Assembly (NCBI GenBank): GCA_015655565.1
Contig: JAATEU010000210.1
Coordinates: 1-5,568, forward strand
Reading direction: 5' to 3'
Source of the DNA: Clostridiales bacterium
Lineage (GTDB): Bacteria; Bacillota; Clostridia; Lachnospirales; Lachnospiraceae
Length of the DNA: 5,568 nucleotides
The notes beneath the pieces were generated by a model. That model saw nothing but the letters and a program-made list of their open reading frames with translations, did not search any database and was not told where the DNA came from. Positions within the stretch are counted from its first letter, which is position 1. Each line of letters begins with the position of its first letter. The position numbers and the translations under genes were made by a program. This document shows, one piece after another, positions 1-5,349 of the stretch.

Positions 1-888
1 ACCGGCATCTGTTCCCTGGTTATCGCATTTGCACTGGGTGTTTTCATGTCCTTAAGGATCAGCAATCCATTAAATAAAATAGCCAAAAAGGCATCCTCTC
101 TTTCTGAGGGGAAATACAAGGAAAGATTAAAGGATGTTTCCCATACGAAGGAAATCGAAATATTAATAGAAACCATAAATAAACTTTCCGAAGCATTAGA
201 AAATAAGGAAAAATTAAGAAAACAACTGACACAGGATGTGGCTCATGAACTCAGGACACCCTTAACCTCCGTCCAGGGGCATATGGAAGCCATGCTGGAT
301 GGCATTTGGGACATGGATAAAGAAAGACTTTCAAGCTGTTATGAAGAAATTATCCGGATAAAGAAGTTAATTGGCAGCATCGAAGATTTATCATGGGTTG
401 AGAATGAAAATGTACTTCTTCATAAAGAAGATTTTGATTTATCCAAGCTGATTATCAGGCTGCTTCATAATTACGAAAATGAATTTTTAACAAAGAATAT
501 AAAGATAAATTATCAGGAGGAAACAGCCATCCTCCATGCGGACCGGGATAAAATGAGTCAGGTATTTAATAACCTGTTGTCCAATGCTGTCAAGTATTCT
601 GATGCAGGCGGAGAAATTACAATCCGGATAGAAAATAATGAAAATAATATTTTAATCCGGTTAAAAGATAACGGCATAGGAATCAGTGAGACGGATTCAC
701 CCCATATTTTCGAGCGGTTTTATCGTTCGGATAAATCCCGGAACCGTCAGACAGGCGAAGCAGGAGTGGGATTAACCATAACAAAGGCCATTATCGAAGC
801 ACATGAGGGCACCATAACCGTAAATAGTAAAGATGGGGAAGGAACGGAATTTATTATTACCCTGCCCCATAAAAATAATTATATATAA
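1..888 (+). CDS. Sensor histidine kinase, HAMP-containing, 5'-truncated by window edge
   Basis: This is the C-terminal 295 residues of a membrane sensor kinase that autophosphorylates a histidine and passes the phosphate to a response regulator, which must lie outside the window. The frame is open from base 1, so the ATG at 46 is internal. Visible residues 1-16 are hydrophobic (end of the last transmembrane helix), followed by a HAMP linker (ISNPLNKI, about 20-70). The H-box DVAHELRTPL has its phospho-accepting His at codon 244-246. Next come the N-box (FNNLLSNAVKYS), G1 (DNGIGIS), F-box (FERFYRS) and G2 (GEAGVGLTI), so the catalytic core looks complete and active. The architecture fits the BaeS/ResE-like class. 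The stimulus cannot be read, because the sensor domain is missing. A Csp3-like gene lies just downstream on the opposite strand, so a metal or stress role is possible but is only inference. Confidence 0.95.
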   Translation, partial: TGICSLVIAFALGVFMSLRISNPLNKIAKKASSLSEGKYKERLKDVSHTKEIEILIETINKLSEALENKEKLRKQLTQDVAHELRTPLTSVQGHMEAMLDGIWDMDKERLSSCYEEIIRIKKLIGSIEDLSWVENENVLLHKEDFDLSKLIIRLLHNYENEFLTKNIKINYQEETAILHADRDKMSQVFNNLLSNAVKYSDAGGEITIRIENNENNILIRLKDNGIGISETDSPHIFERFYRSDKSRNRQTGEAGVGLTITKAIIEAHEGTITVNSKDGEGTEFIITLPHKNNYI

Positions 889-905
889 ACAATTGAGGGG
901 CAGGG
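860..905. repeat. Inverted repeat spanning the kinase stop codon
   Basis: CCCTGCCCC (860-868) and GGGGCAGGG (897-905) are perfect 9-bp GC-rich arms around a 28-nt AT-rich loop that contains the kinase stop codon. Neither strand has a T tract after the hairpin, so it is not a classical intrinsic terminator. It may slow decay of the kinase mRNA or be a decayed terminator. Confidence 0.5.
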
Positions 906-1047
906 CAAACGCAGGAAGGAACCTTTCCAATGCAAAAATCTCCCAACATATCTGATAGCAGCTTTAGTCATTGGAATTATATCCTGGATCTTTGCCTGCC
1001 CGATCTGCCCATGGCCGCAAAAGCCTCACAATGTCTGGCACAATTGA
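889..1047 (+). pseudogene. Relic of a signal-peptide-bearing protein, 3' end lost
   Basis: Directly after the kinase stop the same frame stays open to 1047 and encodes a lipoprotein-like or membrane N-terminus at about 931-1010: CKNLPTYLIAALVIGIISWI followed by FACPICPW. It has a Lys, a long hydrophobic run and a Cys. No start codon lies in this frame. The ATG at 930, with a purine-rich AGGAAGGA upstream, is in another frame. Removing the C at 933 would give Met-Lys-Asn-Leu-Pro in frame, so a 1-nt frameshift right after the start is a simple explanation. The hydrophobic reading ends where the opposing Csp3-like gene's conserved part begins. This suggests a deletion fused two convergent genes near 1005-1012. 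I do not recognise the protein family, and a chance open frame remains possible. Confidence 0.35.
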
Positions 1048-1369
1048 GGCATACCATGGCACAGTGCTGTGACATTTCGTCAGGATGTCTTGAGCATTCG
1101 GCTCCACAGGCTTCACATATCTCTGCACATAATTCAGCCACGCTTCTTGCAAAAATGGCATTACGTGCGGCAAATTTTGCTGTCAGCCCGCAAATATCGG
1201 CACATTCACGCAGTAACATAGCCTGTGGTGCCCTGTCTTCGAGCTCCATTCTCAGTAAATGATGGGTCATGTGTTCGCAAACAGCTTCACAATCCTGGAC
1301 GGCCATGACGAAATCTTCATTCATATAATGACTGTAAGCAAATTCTGCCTGCAAGTTATTATTATCCAA
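977..1369 (-). CDS. DUF326 / Csp3-like four-helix-bundle copper-storage protein
   Basis: This 130-residue Cys-rich helical protein has six CxxxC pairs (Cys 27/31, 56/60, 81/85, 88/92, 103/107, 110/114) spread along predicted helices. That is the hallmark of the DUF326 / Csp3 family, whose studied members store Cu(I) through Cys lining a four-helix bundle. No signal peptide is visible, so it should be cytosolic like Csp3. The start is TTG at 1369, supported by AAGGAG on the minus strand (complement of 1376-1381) with a 6-nt spacer. No ATG fits better. The family normally ends shortly after the last CxxxC. Here a basic tail (residues 121-130, GRSGRQRSRI) is added, reading the complement of the relic described at 889-1047, so the native stop was probably lost in a rearrangement. 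Its base composition is visibly more GC-rich than the neighbouring regulator gene. Copper binding is inferred from the family. Confidence 0.85.
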   Translation of the reverse strand: MDNNNLQAEFAYSHYMNEDFVMAVQDCEAVCEHMTHHLLRMELEDRAPQAMLLRECADICGLTAKFAARNAIFARSVAELCAEICEACGAECSRHPDEMSQHCAMVCLNCARHCEAFAAMGRSGRQRSRI

Positions 1370-1450
1370 ATTATTCTCCTTAAACTGTTTATTACATCAT
1401 TAATATATTCATGAAAAAGAATAATGTACCTGATAACCGGTCAGGCTGCC

Positions 1451-1617
1451 CTAGAGTGCACCGACAAGCTGATATCTGTATCAATTGCTTGCCTGAATTT
1501 CCATCTGCTGCGTTGTCGTCAGTCAACGTAGCCACCGCTACGTCTCCTTCCTCCGCCTTGCAGACTGAAAATTCATTCTGCGCAATTACTAAAGACATCA
1601 GCTTGTCGGTACACTAG
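1451..1617. mobile_element. MITE-like 167-bp imperfect palindrome with terminal inverted repeats
   Basis: The left end 1457-1476 and the right end 1594-1613 are 20-bp inverted repeats with two mismatches, sharing an exact 14-bp core (ACCGACAAGCTGAT at 1460-1473). Both ends are bordered by CTAG (1451-1454 and 1614-1617), a possible 4-bp target duplication or the outermost part of the repeat. The arms remain partly complementary inward (for example TGAATTT against AAAATTCA, and TCTGC against GCAGA). The centre is a perfect 7-bp stem, ACGTAGC-CACC-GCTACGT (1526-1543). The element would fold into one long hairpin. Short open frames exist on both strands, but they are by-products of the palindrome. 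It sits upstream of the Csp3-like gene and just downstream of the regulator, so it may affect transcription of one or stop that of the other. Apart from it, 1370-1638 shows nothing recognisable. Confidence 0.6.
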
Positions 1618-1638
1618 TTTTATTGAAGCCGGATAATA

Positions 1639-2583
1639 CTAATTATGTTTAAATATCTCGGGAAATTCTGAGGGCGCTGCTTCTTTAAATTCCTTTACTT
1701 TAACTTCTTGGTTTGTAATTTCATATAAGCTTATGATTCTGTTATAATATTTTTTGGCTTCTTCATACTCCTGTTCATAATATAATAATTTAAATTTCAT
1801 ATATATTAATTCAGGAAGAAAACGTAAGTTATATTCTTTTAAAGAAAAATCAATGCCTTTGTTGACATAGTAATGAGCGTTTTTTACATCTCCGCTTTTT
1901 AATAAATGTAAACTCATGTTGTATAAGGTATTTTGATATATTTTTTTAGAAAACTGGGAAGCCTGATACATGGAATAAGGTGAGTTTAAAATATAGTTTT
2001 CCAGCACATATAATAATTCATATAAAATCTGAATGCCTGTTTTCGTTTGATTCATAGATAAATAATTGCAGCTGATGCAATGAATCAGAGAAAACCCCAC
2101 ATTAGAATATGTACTTTCTCTTATTTTATCTATGGAAAAACAAGGATTTTCAATGAGGATTCCTTTCATGCAATAGATTAATGACAATTTATAATCCCCA
2201 TCCATTATCGCTGAGCATAAAGCTTTTCCATACAAAATATGCTGCAGGTTTTCGCCGTGCTTAAAATCCTCCAGCTTTTCATAATTTTCAATAAGGCTTT
2301 TTAGTGATTTTATATCATTGTGTTCTATTGCACTGTTAATCTGCTTGATTCCTTCAAAACCAACAATTGTATTACTGGAAAAATACATTTTGAAATATTC
2401 ATTCAGATCCAGGTTAAATTTAATGGATAATTGATTTAATAAATAAAGAGAAGGTTCGTATTCTCCTTTTTCAATTCGATATATTTGTTTTGGTGTACAA
2501 ATATTCTGGGCAAGTTGTTCTCTTGTTAAATTCCTGGATTCTCTTAATTCACGCAAAAAATTACCAAAATGTTCGTAGCTCAT
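1639..2583 (-). CDS. Rgg/PlcR-like (RRNPP-type) peptide-responsive transcriptional regulator
   Basis: This is a 314-residue regulator. Residues 6-65 form an XRE-type helix-turn-helix (LRELRESRNLTREQLAQ, then IYRIEKGEYEPS, L..L...F.....EYF), the same layout as Rgg, PlcR and PrgX N-termini. The rest is all-helical; residues about 219-250 and 256-288 read as TPR-like helix pairs (NMSLHLLKSGDVKNAHYYV and KLLYYEQEYEEAKKYYNRI). In the RRNPP families this region binds a small imported peptide. ATG at 2583 is backed by AAGGTGG on the minus strand (complement of 2591-2597), 7 nt upstream. The gene is divergent from a small secreted-peptide ORF at 2683-2841, with a palindrome between them, and that arrangement is what points to quorum sensing. 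A minus-strand -10 candidate (TACTAT, complement of 2624-2629) would place its start site near the palindrome, allowing autorepression. No membrane segment is seen. The subfamily and peptide specificity cannot be told from sequence alone. Confidence 0.85.
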   Translation of the reverse strand: MSYEHFGNFLRELRESRNLTREQLAQNICTPKQIYRIEKGEYEPSLYLLNQLSIKFNLDLNEYFKMYFSSNTIVGFEGIKQINSAIEHNDIKSLKSLIENYEKLEDFKHGENLQHILYGKALCSAIMDGDYKLSLIYCMKGILIENPCFSIDKIRESTYSNVGFSLIHCISCNYLSMNQTKTGIQILYELLYVLENYILNSPYSMYQASQFSKKIYQNTLYNMSLHLLKSGDVKNAHYYVNKGIDFSLKEYNLRFLPELIYMKFKLLYYEQEYEEAKKYYNRIISLYEITNQEVKVKEFKEAAPSEFPEIFKHN

Positions 2584-2601
2584 TCACTTTCCACCTTGTC
2601 A

Positions 2602-2621
2602 TATGGACGCAAGCGTCCATT
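2602..2621. promoter_or_regulatory. Palindromic operator candidate between regulator and peptide genes
   Basis: ATGGACGC (2603-2610) and GCGTCCAT (2613-2620) are perfect inverted repeats with an AA spacer. Seen as TATGGA-N8-TCCATT, the ends resemble the PlcR box (TATGnA-N4-TnCATA) with a wider middle. The GC-rich core stands out in very AT-rich DNA. It abuts the -35 region of the peptide promoter and would overlap the probable start site of the regulator transcript. That is ideal for activating one gene and repressing the other. Binding by the divergent regulator is inferred. Confidence 0.65.
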
Positions 2622-2648
2622 TCATAGTAAATCAATCAATGATATAAT
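2621..2648 (+). promoter_or_regulatory. Promoter of the small peptide gene
   Basis: A perfect TATAAT -10 box (2643-2648) lies 16 bp after a weak -35 (TTCATA, 2621-2626, four of six matches to TTGACA). Transcription should begin near 2654-2656, leaving a leader of about 28 nt before the ATG at 2683. The poor -35 next to a palindrome centred about 43 bp upstream of the start is typical of a promoter that needs an activator. Confidence 0.6.
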
Positions 2649-2682
2649 AAATATACAAATTTAAAAGAAAAGAAGTATATAC

Positions 2683-2841
2683 ATGAAAAAATTTATTTTA
2701 AAGTTCCGTTATTATTTCGCTTTACTTTTAGTTCTTTCAACAATCTCAACCATTACTTTATTGCCCAGGCAAGGCAATTCTACCGGCCAGGCTGTGACAA
2801 TTGCAGGAGATGATACCAGCTGGTTGGTTGAAACAAGATAA
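2683..2841 (+). CDS. Small secreted peptide, candidate quorum-sensing pheromone precursor
   Basis: This 52-residue ORF starts MKKFILKFRYY, followed by a hydrophobic core (FALLLVLSTISTITLL, residues 12-27) and a polar tail from about residue 28 (PRQGNSTGQAV) that ends DDTSWLVETR. That is a basic n-region, an h-region and a short secreted tail, the form of PapR, Phr and SHP precursors. It is divergent from an RRNPP-type regulator and has its own promoter and a palindrome in the shared intergenic region. In known systems the C-terminal few residues, released by proteolysis and re-imported by an oligopeptide permease, are the active signal; here that would be within residues about 42-52. The ribosome binding site is weak (AGAAG about 8 nt before ATG), and ATG at 2683 is the only sensible start. 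I do not recognise the mature peptide. Alternatives are a small single-pass membrane protein or a bacteriocin-like peptide. No transporter or modifying enzyme is nearby. Confidence 0.65.
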   Translation: MKKFILKFRYYFALLLVLSTISTITLLPRQGNSTGQAVTIAGDDTSWLVETR

Positions 2842-3280
2842 AGCCATTATACCATATCTTGGATAAGCATTCAAACAGGTTGTGAATTTTAATCGGACTG
2901 CTATTTATGTTTTGCAAATTGAAGTACAGTTAAATCCATAAAGAAATCGTTCGTATTATTTGATACTTACTTAGAAACATATCGCTTAAGTGATAGGAGT
3001 TTACATACCGGCATACTGATAATTTATGTATTATGATAAATTTATTTATCATAATATACTTAATAATTTTATTGTGCTAATGAGGGGAGTTACTATAAAA
3101 TTTTGCCATAAGCAGCCAAGACCATACTGGCAAACCTGGAGGCAGCGGCGCAAAACAATAGGGCCTAATCCATTCGGGTATGGCAGCCGGTTGCAATATG
3201 GCAGGTGTATGTTGATTTGTAATGAAATAGTTTAAGCGGGAATTGGTTTCTGTATCAGTTTGTGCAAAGTGAGGTTTTAT
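2842..3280. other. AT-rich stretch without a recognisable gene
   Basis: All frames are interrupted often. An open frame at 3026-3235 begins inside an AT hairpin, has no ribosome binding site and encodes an unlikely Trp/Arg/Pro-rich protein. No obvious terminator follows the peptide gene, so its transcript may run on through here. Part of this DNA may be the lost N-terminal region of the degraded GGDEF-EAL gene, but I see no motif to prove it. The one clear structure is the 12-bp hairpin at 3029-3056. Confidence 0.5.
3029..3056. repeat. Perfect 12-bp AT-rich inverted repeat
   Basis: TATTATGATAAA (3029-3040) and TTTATCATAATA (3045-3056) are perfect complements around a TTTA loop. The stem has only two G-C pairs and is followed by T-rich but mixed sequence. 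It could be a weak terminator for the peptide transcript, an operator, or a decayed element end. Confidence 0.6.
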
Positions 3281-4093
3281 ATGAACGAAAGAAAGGGCTG
3301 TTCTGGTTTTAAAGCAGATGTTTCTGATACACTCAGTATAATTCAGGAACGTTACGGCGCAATCCGGTTCAAAAAAAGGAGATGGAGTATATTAAAATAC
3401 ATAGGATGCATATTAAAATCCCAAATAAGCCAATCTAACTTATATTACCGCATGTACGCAGATAATTTTGCTATTTTGACGGAATATAGAAAAGATTCTG
3501 ATTTTGGTTACATTGCAAACGTACTGCAGAGGAAACGGGGAGATATCCGGTAAAATTAGGGGTAGGCTTTCCTTTGGAGTATGTAAGGATGAAGCCTTAA
3601 GGCAACGGGGTATCGGCTATAAGGATATAGAAATTGAATTTAGTGTTTGAGAATGATGAATTTGAAATTTATCACACAGCCTAAGGTTTTAATTGCTGTT
3701 CCCTTTCGTCATACCCATTTCCGTTAATGTATCCCTTATTCATATTCACAATTCCAATATTGCTGAGAGGTTTATTAGGATGGCGAAAAAATATAAATTC
3801 CAAGGGAGATTTTTGAATTGGAGTTGACAGAAACAGTATTTTTTGATAATTATTTTGAATTATTTCCAATTAGTCTATTCTTTAAAAAGAAGGTTTATTC
3901 TGTCAATAGATGATTTTGCAACCGGATTGACCAAAAAGTTGAATATTGATGTTGTTGCAGAAGGTGTTGAAAACTTTGTACAAGCAGAATTTCATACGAA
4001 GCAGGCTGTGAAATTGCCCAGGGTTATTTTTATTCAGAGCCTATATCAATTAAAAAGTTTGAACAGTATTCATTTGGTTATCATAACAAATAA
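3281..4093 (+). pseudogene. Degraded GGDEF-EAL cyclic-di-GMP signalling protein
   Basis: Pieces of a dual GGDEF-EAL protein appear in the right order but in different frames. The GGDEF part (about 3341-3553) shows LKYIGCILKSQI and YYRMYADNFAILTEY, the latter aligning with the yRiGGDEFaIL region but with YADNF in place of GGDEF. In another frame (3549-3650) comes RLSFGVCKDEA, the end of that domain. EAL pieces follow: ENDEFEIY and QPKV (about 3649-3690), PISVNVSLIHIHNSN (from 3714), IPREIFELELTETVFFDN (3797-3850), LKRRFILSIDDFATG then KKLNIDVVAEGVEN (about 3882-3975), and GCEIAQGYFYSEPISIKKFE, ending at TAA 4091-4093. The EAL motif itself and the segment after DDFATG are deleted, and at least four frame changes are needed. 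A single missing T near 3992 accounts for the last. It cannot make or cleave c-di-GMP. The exact 5' end is uncertain; ATG at 3281 has GTGAGG six nt upstream. Confidence 0.85.
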
Positions 4094-4105
4094 TACAAAA
4101 AAGCG

Positions 4106-4149
4106 GACATATATTCTATGCGGGTACACGCTGGAATATGTGTCTTTTT
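4106..4149 (+). terminator. Rho-independent terminator after the EAL remnant
   Basis: GACATATATTC (4106-4116) pairs with GAATATGTGTC (4134-4144) as an 11-bp stem with one G-U pair. A nested GCG/CGC sits in the loop, and TTTTT (4145-4149) follows. It lies 12 nt past the remnant's stop codon. A-rich sequence on the other side could let it work on the minus strand too. It insulates the cotJ operon from upstream transcription. Confidence 0.75.
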
Positions 4150-4160
4150 GTACGATTATT

Positions 4161-4190
4161 GTAACCATATATAAGGATTTTCATAAAATA
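4161..4190 (+). promoter_or_regulatory. Sporulation (sigma-E/sigma-K-like) promoter candidate for cotJ
   Basis: CATAAAATA (4182-4190) matches the sigma-K -10 (CATAnnnTA) and is one base off the sigma-E CATACAnT. AACC (4163-4166), 15 nt upstream, would serve as the sigma-K AC-type -35. The start site would be near 4196, giving a leader of about 24 nt before the cotJA ATG. Mother-cell sigma control is established for Bacillus cotJ; applying it here is inference from this short match. Confidence 0.45.
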
Positions 4191-4219
4191 ATGTATAAAT
4201 GAAAAAGGAGCTTTACCTT

Positions 4220-4531
4220 ATGGATAACTACAGACGTCCGATGTATACCCGTTATAACAGAAATATGGGTTCTTATCAAAATCCTCAATGTGGCTGTGGT
4301 GTTACCCCGGTTGTAGAGGCAGGCACTGAGAAGCGTTGTGATAAAGATGATTATGAAAAATGTATTGATAAATTACCATTGGCCATGGCTTATGTACCCT
4401 TCCAAAAATGGAGGAAGGTTCATGATGCATCAGCCGGTTTAGCAGCCGGTACTATATTCCAGGAATTACACATGCCTTTCTACGGTGACAGAAATATGTG
4501 TGGAATGAGAGGTGACAGGCATGACAAATAA
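4220..4531 (+). CDS. cotJA: Spore coat associated protein CotJA
   Basis: A 103-residue spore-coat protein. The family core is clear: PLAMAYVPFQKW (residues 53-64), GTIFQEL (77-83) and a closing MPFYG (85-89), which match CotJA proteins. The N-terminus is longer than the minimal family core and rich in Tyr, Arg and Asn, with a CGCG cluster at about residues 24-27. In Bacillus, CotJA is assembled into the coat with CotJC in the mother cell. Start choice: ATG at 4220 has AAGGAG at 4205-4210 with a 9-nt spacer. The upstream in-frame ATG at 4199 would put that ribosome site inside the gene, so it is rejected. The stop overlaps the cotJB start by 11 nt, suggesting translational coupling. Confidence 0.92.
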   Translation: MDNYRRPMYTRYNRNMGSYQNPQCGCGVTPVVEAGTEKRCDKDDYEKCIDKLPLAMAYVPFQKWRKVHDASAGLAAGTIFQELHMPFYGDRNMCGMRGDRHDK

Positions 4532-4778
4532 AAGCCGTGAACAGTTAATGTGTATCATTACCGAAGCAAGCTTTGCAATTGATGACTGCAAGCTGTATCT
4601 GGATACACATCCGTGTGACAGGGAAGCATTGGATTACTATCAGACTTACAGGAAAATCAGAAAAGAAGCTATGAAGGATTATAGGGACTGTTATGGACCT
4701 TTATCAGCTTATGATGTGGCAGATGCAAATGTATGGACTTGGATTAATGCTCCATGGCCCTGGGAAGGAGCGTGCTGA
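4521..4778 (+). CDS. cotJB: Spore coat protein CotJB
   Basis: An 85-residue protein matching CotJB along its whole length: an N-terminal helix (SREQLMCIITEASFAIDDCK), LYLDTHP (residues 25-31), YQTYRKIRKEAM (40-51), YGPLSAYD (58-65) and the signature WTWINAPWPWE (72-82). Its role is in coat composition together with CotJA and CotJC. ATG at 4521 is chosen because GAGAGGTG (4507-4514) lies 6 nt upstream. The in-frame GTG at 4512 would overlap that site. The gene overlaps cotJA by 11 nt and is followed after 3 nt by cotJC. Length and motifs are normal for the family and it appears intact. Confidence 0.93.
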   Translation: MTNKSREQLMCIITEASFAIDDCKLYLDTHPCDREALDYYQTYRKIRKEAMKDYRDCYGPLSAYDVADANVWTWINAPWPWEGAC

Positions 4779-4781
4779 TTC

Positions 4782-5237
4782 ATGTGGAATTATGAAAAAA
4801 GATTACAATACCCGGTAAATATCAAAAATTCCAATGCCAAAGCGGCAAGGTTTATTATTACCCAGTTCGGCGGTCCTGATGGTGAATTAGCAGCATCCAT
4901 GCGTTATTTGTCCCAAAGGTATACTATGCCTTATAAAGAAGTTTGCGGTGTATTAACAGATATAGGTAGTGAGGTGCCGGTCTTGTCACGAAGGGGTTAC
5001 AAACCCGCATGGGGACAGGATTCTGGACATCCAATTGACAGCATGGGGATTGAGGTATCGAAATTGCACTTTTCTTTTGCAGGCAGAAAGGACAAGCGTA
5101 AATGTGAAGTAATACCCATGATGGACAAAGAAAAAACAACGGCTAGGCCAGTCCTTTCCGGCAAATGGATAAATATAATGTTGATTTTTTGCACGGAACA
5201 TATTGAACCAGATATAGGTACCTCCGTTTCAAGATAG
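4782..5237 (+). pseudogene. cotJC: CotJC (manganese-catalase-like coat protein), truncated, with foreign C-terminal extension
   Basis: Residues 1-64 are good CotJC: MWNYEKRLQYPV, FGGPDGELAASMRYLSQRYTMP (residues 29-50) and GVLTDIGSE (56-64). CotJC is a manganese-catalase-like ferritin-fold coat protein of about 190 residues. Its next conserved piece (normally TDIGTEELAHLEMI, with metal-ligand Glu and His) is missing. After about base 4973 the reading frame continues for 87 residues of sequence that is not CotJC (for example AWGQDSGHPIDSMGIEVSK and KCEVIPMMDKEKTTARPVLS), which I do not recognise. No later CotJC motif appears in any frame. The four-helix metal site therefore cannot form. AAGGAG at 4765-4770 lies 11 nt before the ATG, inside cotJB. 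The open frame may still be translated as a fusion, so 'pseudogene' refers to the CotJC function. Confidence 0.75.
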
Positions 5238-5269
5238 ATTGGCTTGTCGTGTAGGCTGGTGAAATTTAC

Positions 5270-5300
5270 TTGACTTTTAAAAAGTTACCTATCATACTAT
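5270..5300 (+). promoter_or_regulatory. Possible promoter of the yitT-like gene
   Basis: TTGACT (5270-5275) is a good -35, but the best -10 (TACTAT, 5295-5300) lies 19 bp away, slightly long. The alternative CATACT (5293-5298) gives 17 bp. Position relative to the gene is suitable (about 43 nt leader). The 112 bp between the cotJC stop and this gene contain no clear terminator. Confidence 0.35.
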
Positions 5301-5349
5301 GGGATAGAAAATATTACATCATTACTAATAAGTACGTAAGGAGGATTTT

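Noticed and set aside
964..1173. Second minus-strand frame inside the Csp3-like gene
   Set aside because: It overlaps the DUF326 gene in another frame and shows no family motif or ribosome binding site.
930..1262. Open frame on the + strand opposite the Csp3-like gene
   Set aside because: It is the antisense of the DUF326 gene, whose CxxxC pattern and ribosome binding site clearly define the coding strand.
1392..1617. Two overlapping opposite-strand open frames of about 68 codons
   Set aside because: Both lie over the MITE-like palindrome, which creates mirrored open frames. Neither has a good ribosome binding site.
3026..3235. Possible 69-residue protein
   Set aside because: It starts inside the AT hairpin, lacks a ribosome binding site, and its Trp/Arg/Pro-rich composition is unlike a real protein.
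3681..3869. Minus-strand frame of 62 codons
   Set aside because: It is antisense to EAL-domain fragments that are clearly on the + strand.
3843..4202. Stand-alone 119-residue gene
   Set aside because: It contains DDFATG and VVAEGVE, so it is a fragment of the GGDEF-EAL pseudogene. Its last part runs out of frame from the true EAL C-terminus.
4199..4219. Upstream ATG for cotJA
   Set aside because: The strong AAGGAG would lie inside the coding region; it fits the ATG at 4220 instead.
4924..5201. Three minus-strand frames of 65-71 codons
   Set aside because: They overlap each other and the 3' part of the cotJC fusion, and show no recognisable motif or ribosome binding site. Because the sense strand is also unrecognised after 4973, this is the least certain rejection.
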